Shown here one piece after another: positions 62,461-64,000 of a stretch of DNA of 64,000 nucleotides; position 1 is the stretch's first letter; each line of letters starts with the position of its first letter. The notes under the pieces were generated by a model. It was given only the letters and a program-made list of their open reading frames with translations, ran no database searches and was not told where the DNA came from. A program made the translations under genes and the position numbers. The DNA comes from JADCRZ01 sp037718865. Lineage in GTDB: Bacteria > Bacteroidota > Bacteroidia > Chitinophagales > Chitinophagaceae. Where the stretch lies: positions 248,001-312,000 of the forward strand of contig JBBJMP010000001.1 of NCBI GenBank assembly GCA_037718865.1. The letters are read 5' to 3'.

Positions 62461-63819
62461 CTATTTGCTTGATGCCTTTGCATTTACCTGTCGTATGATA
62501 TCTACTTTTACTTTCAGTATGCGGTTGCGACCCACTTCCAGTACCGTAAATTGAAAATCACCACACGGAATAATGTCGTTCGCTTTAGGAAAATCACCAG
62601 CCAGTTCAAGCAACATGCCGCCAATGGAATCACTGTCGCCTCTTATCTTATCAAAGGTATCAACAGGCAGAACCAGCATCTTACACATATCATTTATCAT
62701 GGTTCTCCCTTCAAATACATAGCTGTTATCGTCAATCTTTTTGTTTATACTTTCCTCATCATCAAACTCGTCTTTGATTTCACCAATGATCTCTTCGAGT
62801 ATATCTTCCAGCGTAACAATACCGCTGGTGCCGCCGAATTCATCTACAACTACTGCAAAATGAATGCGTTTATTTTGAAAATCATGCAACAGGTCCACTA
62901 TTAATTTTTGTTCATGAACAAAATAAGGCGGGTGAAAAAAGGAGTGCCAGTCATAGTCTTTCGTTTCATTAAGATAGGGAATCAGGTCTTTCGTCTGGAT
63001 AATCCCCACTACATCATCCAGACTTCCTTTGTAAACCGGAAGCCTTGAATAGTGTAACTCTTCCACCTGCCTGATCAGTTCATGAAACGAGAGGTTGTAA
63101 TCCACGCCGCTTACATCCAAACGGGTGCGCATAACCTGTTTAACGGCAATGTTTCCGAAGTTCACAATACCCTTCAATATATTTTTCTCCTCTACGCTTG
63201 TATCGCTGTTGGTACTGAGGTCGATGGCATGATCCAGTTCTTCGAGGCTGTAAGAAGCAGCGCGCCGTCCAAGGAAGCGCTCCACCTGGTCGGATAATCC
63301 CACCAGCCAGATGCTGATCCGCCTGAAGAGGTAATGAATGATCTCTACAATGAAGGATGAATTGTAAGCAAACCGGAAATTATTTTGGATTGCCCATACT
63401 TTAGGCAAGACCGCGCCGAATAAAGTGAGAAAGACCGTTACAATGACAATCTTGATCAGAAAATCAAAAAACCACCAGTTATTCTTAAACGGCAACAGCT
63501 GGTCTATCAGAAAATTGGATAGAATGATTATGGCAATGTTGACAAACGTGTTGGCAATAAGCAGCGAGGCAAGCAGGATCTTCGGCTCTTCCAATAAATT
63601 TACAATACGCTTCCAACCTGAATCCTGCTTGGTTTTCAGCGTATTGATGTCTTTATAGGTTAACGAAAAAAAGGCCACTTCAGCCCCGGATACGAAAAAG
63701 GAAACTACCAGGAGAAATATGATAACGATAACCAGCAATGTGGAACCCTGAAGATTTGCAGCAAAAAGAATGGGCGACAGCAAACTATTCAGAAGGAAAC
63801 AGGTCGGTGAGTGATCCAA
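62461..63819 (-). CDS. gldE: Gliding motility protein GldE (CNNM/CBS/CorC-type)
   Basis: A 452-residue protein from a TTG start at 63819; no ATG lies before the first membrane helix. It has four hydrophobic segments (about 26-160) of a DUF21/CNNM domain, two CBS motifs (about 205-325) with MRTRLDVSGVDYN near 227 and VVDEFGGTSGIVTLEDILEEIIGEIKDEFDDE near 325, and a CorC_HlyC domain (about 360-440). GldE cooperates with GldD; CNNM proteins move magnesium or other cations. The order ssb-gldE-gldD is a recognised Bacteroidota arrangement. Confidence 0.9.
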   Translation of the reverse strand: MDHSPTCFLLNSLLSPILFAANLQGSTLLVIVIIFLLVVSFFVSGAEVAFFSLTYKDINTLKTKQDSGWKRIVNLLEEPKILLASLLIANTFVNIAIIILSNFLIDQLLPFKNNWWFFDFLIKIVIVTVFLTLFGAVLPKVWAIQNNFRFAYNSSFIVEIIHYLFRRISIWLVGLSDQVERFLGRRAASYSLEELDHAIDLSTNSDTSVEEKNILKGIVNFGNIAVKQVMRTRLDVSGVDYNLSFHELIRQVEELHYSRLPVYKGSLDDVVGIIQTKDLIPYLNETKDYDWHSFFHPPYFVHEQKLIVDLLHDFQNKRIHFAVVVDEFGGTSGIVTLEDILEEIIGEIKDEFDDEESINKKIDDNSYVFEGRTMINDMCKMLVLPVDTFDKIRGDSDSIGGMLLELAGDFPKANDIIPCGDFQFTVLEVGRNRILKVKVDIIRQVNAKASSK

Positions 63820-63877
63820 ATTTTGCGTGTTTTGGTGAACAGTAAATTAAGTTTCAGCACTTTTGTCATTAATCAGA

Positions 63878-63900
63878 ATGGCAGGTCAAAGGCCTGCCAT
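63878..63900. other. Hairpin between ssb and gldE
   Basis: ATGGCAGG and CCTGCCAT form a perfect 8-bp stem around TCAAAGG. There is no U-tract, so it may process or partly stop the ssb message before gldE. Confidence 0.5.
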
Positions 63901-63930
63901 GAAAATTAGGAAAAAAATGATTTATACTAT

Positions 63931-64000
63931 CTAAAAAGGCAAATCTTCCGATGATTCGCCGATAGGCGGAACATCCGCTCCCCCCACACCTTCTATGTTC
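63931..64000 (-). CDS. ssb: Single-stranded DNA-binding protein, C-terminal fragment
   Basis: Only the last 23 codons are in the window; the frame runs off the right edge. They read NIEGVGGADVPPIGESSEDLPF then stop, and the acidic tip EDLPF is the conserved SSB tail that recruits repair proteins. The place upstream of gldE supports the call. Confidence 0.8.
   Translation of the reverse strand, partial: NIEGVGGADVPPIGESSEDLPF

Noticed and set aside
1..64000. tRNA, rRNA, tmRNA or RNase P genes
   Set aside because: I looked for their conserved arms and core motifs in the gaps and saw none.

Overview
The window looks like chromosomal DNA from a Bacteroidota bacterium, most likely a Chitinophagaceae-type relative. 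The reasons are a SusC/SusD pair, gliding-motility genes gldD and gldE beside the end of ssb, a PorZ-like type IX secretion protein, a CarB of about 950 residues, promoters of the TTG-N20-TAnnTTTG type, and no clear Shine-Dalgarno sites. Several genes start at TTG. I saw no tRNA, rRNA, CRISPR array, transposase or prophage gene. Lineage and family names are from memory of families, not from searches.

Layout. Positions 1-6503 hold a minus-strand sugar catabolic operon: GH88-type unsaturated uronyl hydrolase, TIM-barrel sugar isomerase, Gfo/Idh/MocA oxidoreductase, SDR, MFS transporter, and a second exported isomerase that runs off the left edge. Then come gyrB, a small cysteine-free protein, serS, gcvH, an ECF sigma/anti-sigma pair, a VanZ-like gene, prfA, an amidohydrolase, recO and porZ. 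From 19.8 to 27 kb are an MMPL/RND exporter and a SusC/SusD nutrient-uptake pair. From 27 to 42 kb are TlpA-like thioredoxin, gatB, a two-PDZ protein, alaS, an M23 peptidase, a MerR regulator, and the minus-strand run rsfS-ftsH-lutC-lpxH-propeller-mscS. From 42 to 50 kb are birA, a LuxR response regulator with a large propeller sensor kinase, a gene remnant, bcp and a second M23 protein. The right end has carB, a DinB-like gene, comEC, purH, a polysaccharide deacetylase, lutB, a DUF3109 gene, gldD, gldE and the last codons of ssb. Most genes are housekeeping or envelope genes in ordinary order.

The most unusual content lies between genes. At least ten gaps carry short tandem words: 7-mers TCTCACA/TCTTACA, 8-mers TTTGCACA/TCCGCACA, ATCTGCGG words, CTTTGTGG words and AGTTCAA words. 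Many abut or overlap the stop codon of a gene, and several occur as two complementary arms that would fold into a hairpin. I treat them as one candidate family of tandem-word 3'-end elements. Other points of interest are a 70-residue protein that resembles a four-cysteine zinc ribbon with every cysteine replaced, a palindrome at the likely transcription start of the PDZ gene, a MerR protein with two AT-hook-like motifs, a promoterless start-less gene remnant, and ComEC and CarB proteins that appear to lack a catalytic or regulatory C-terminal domain.
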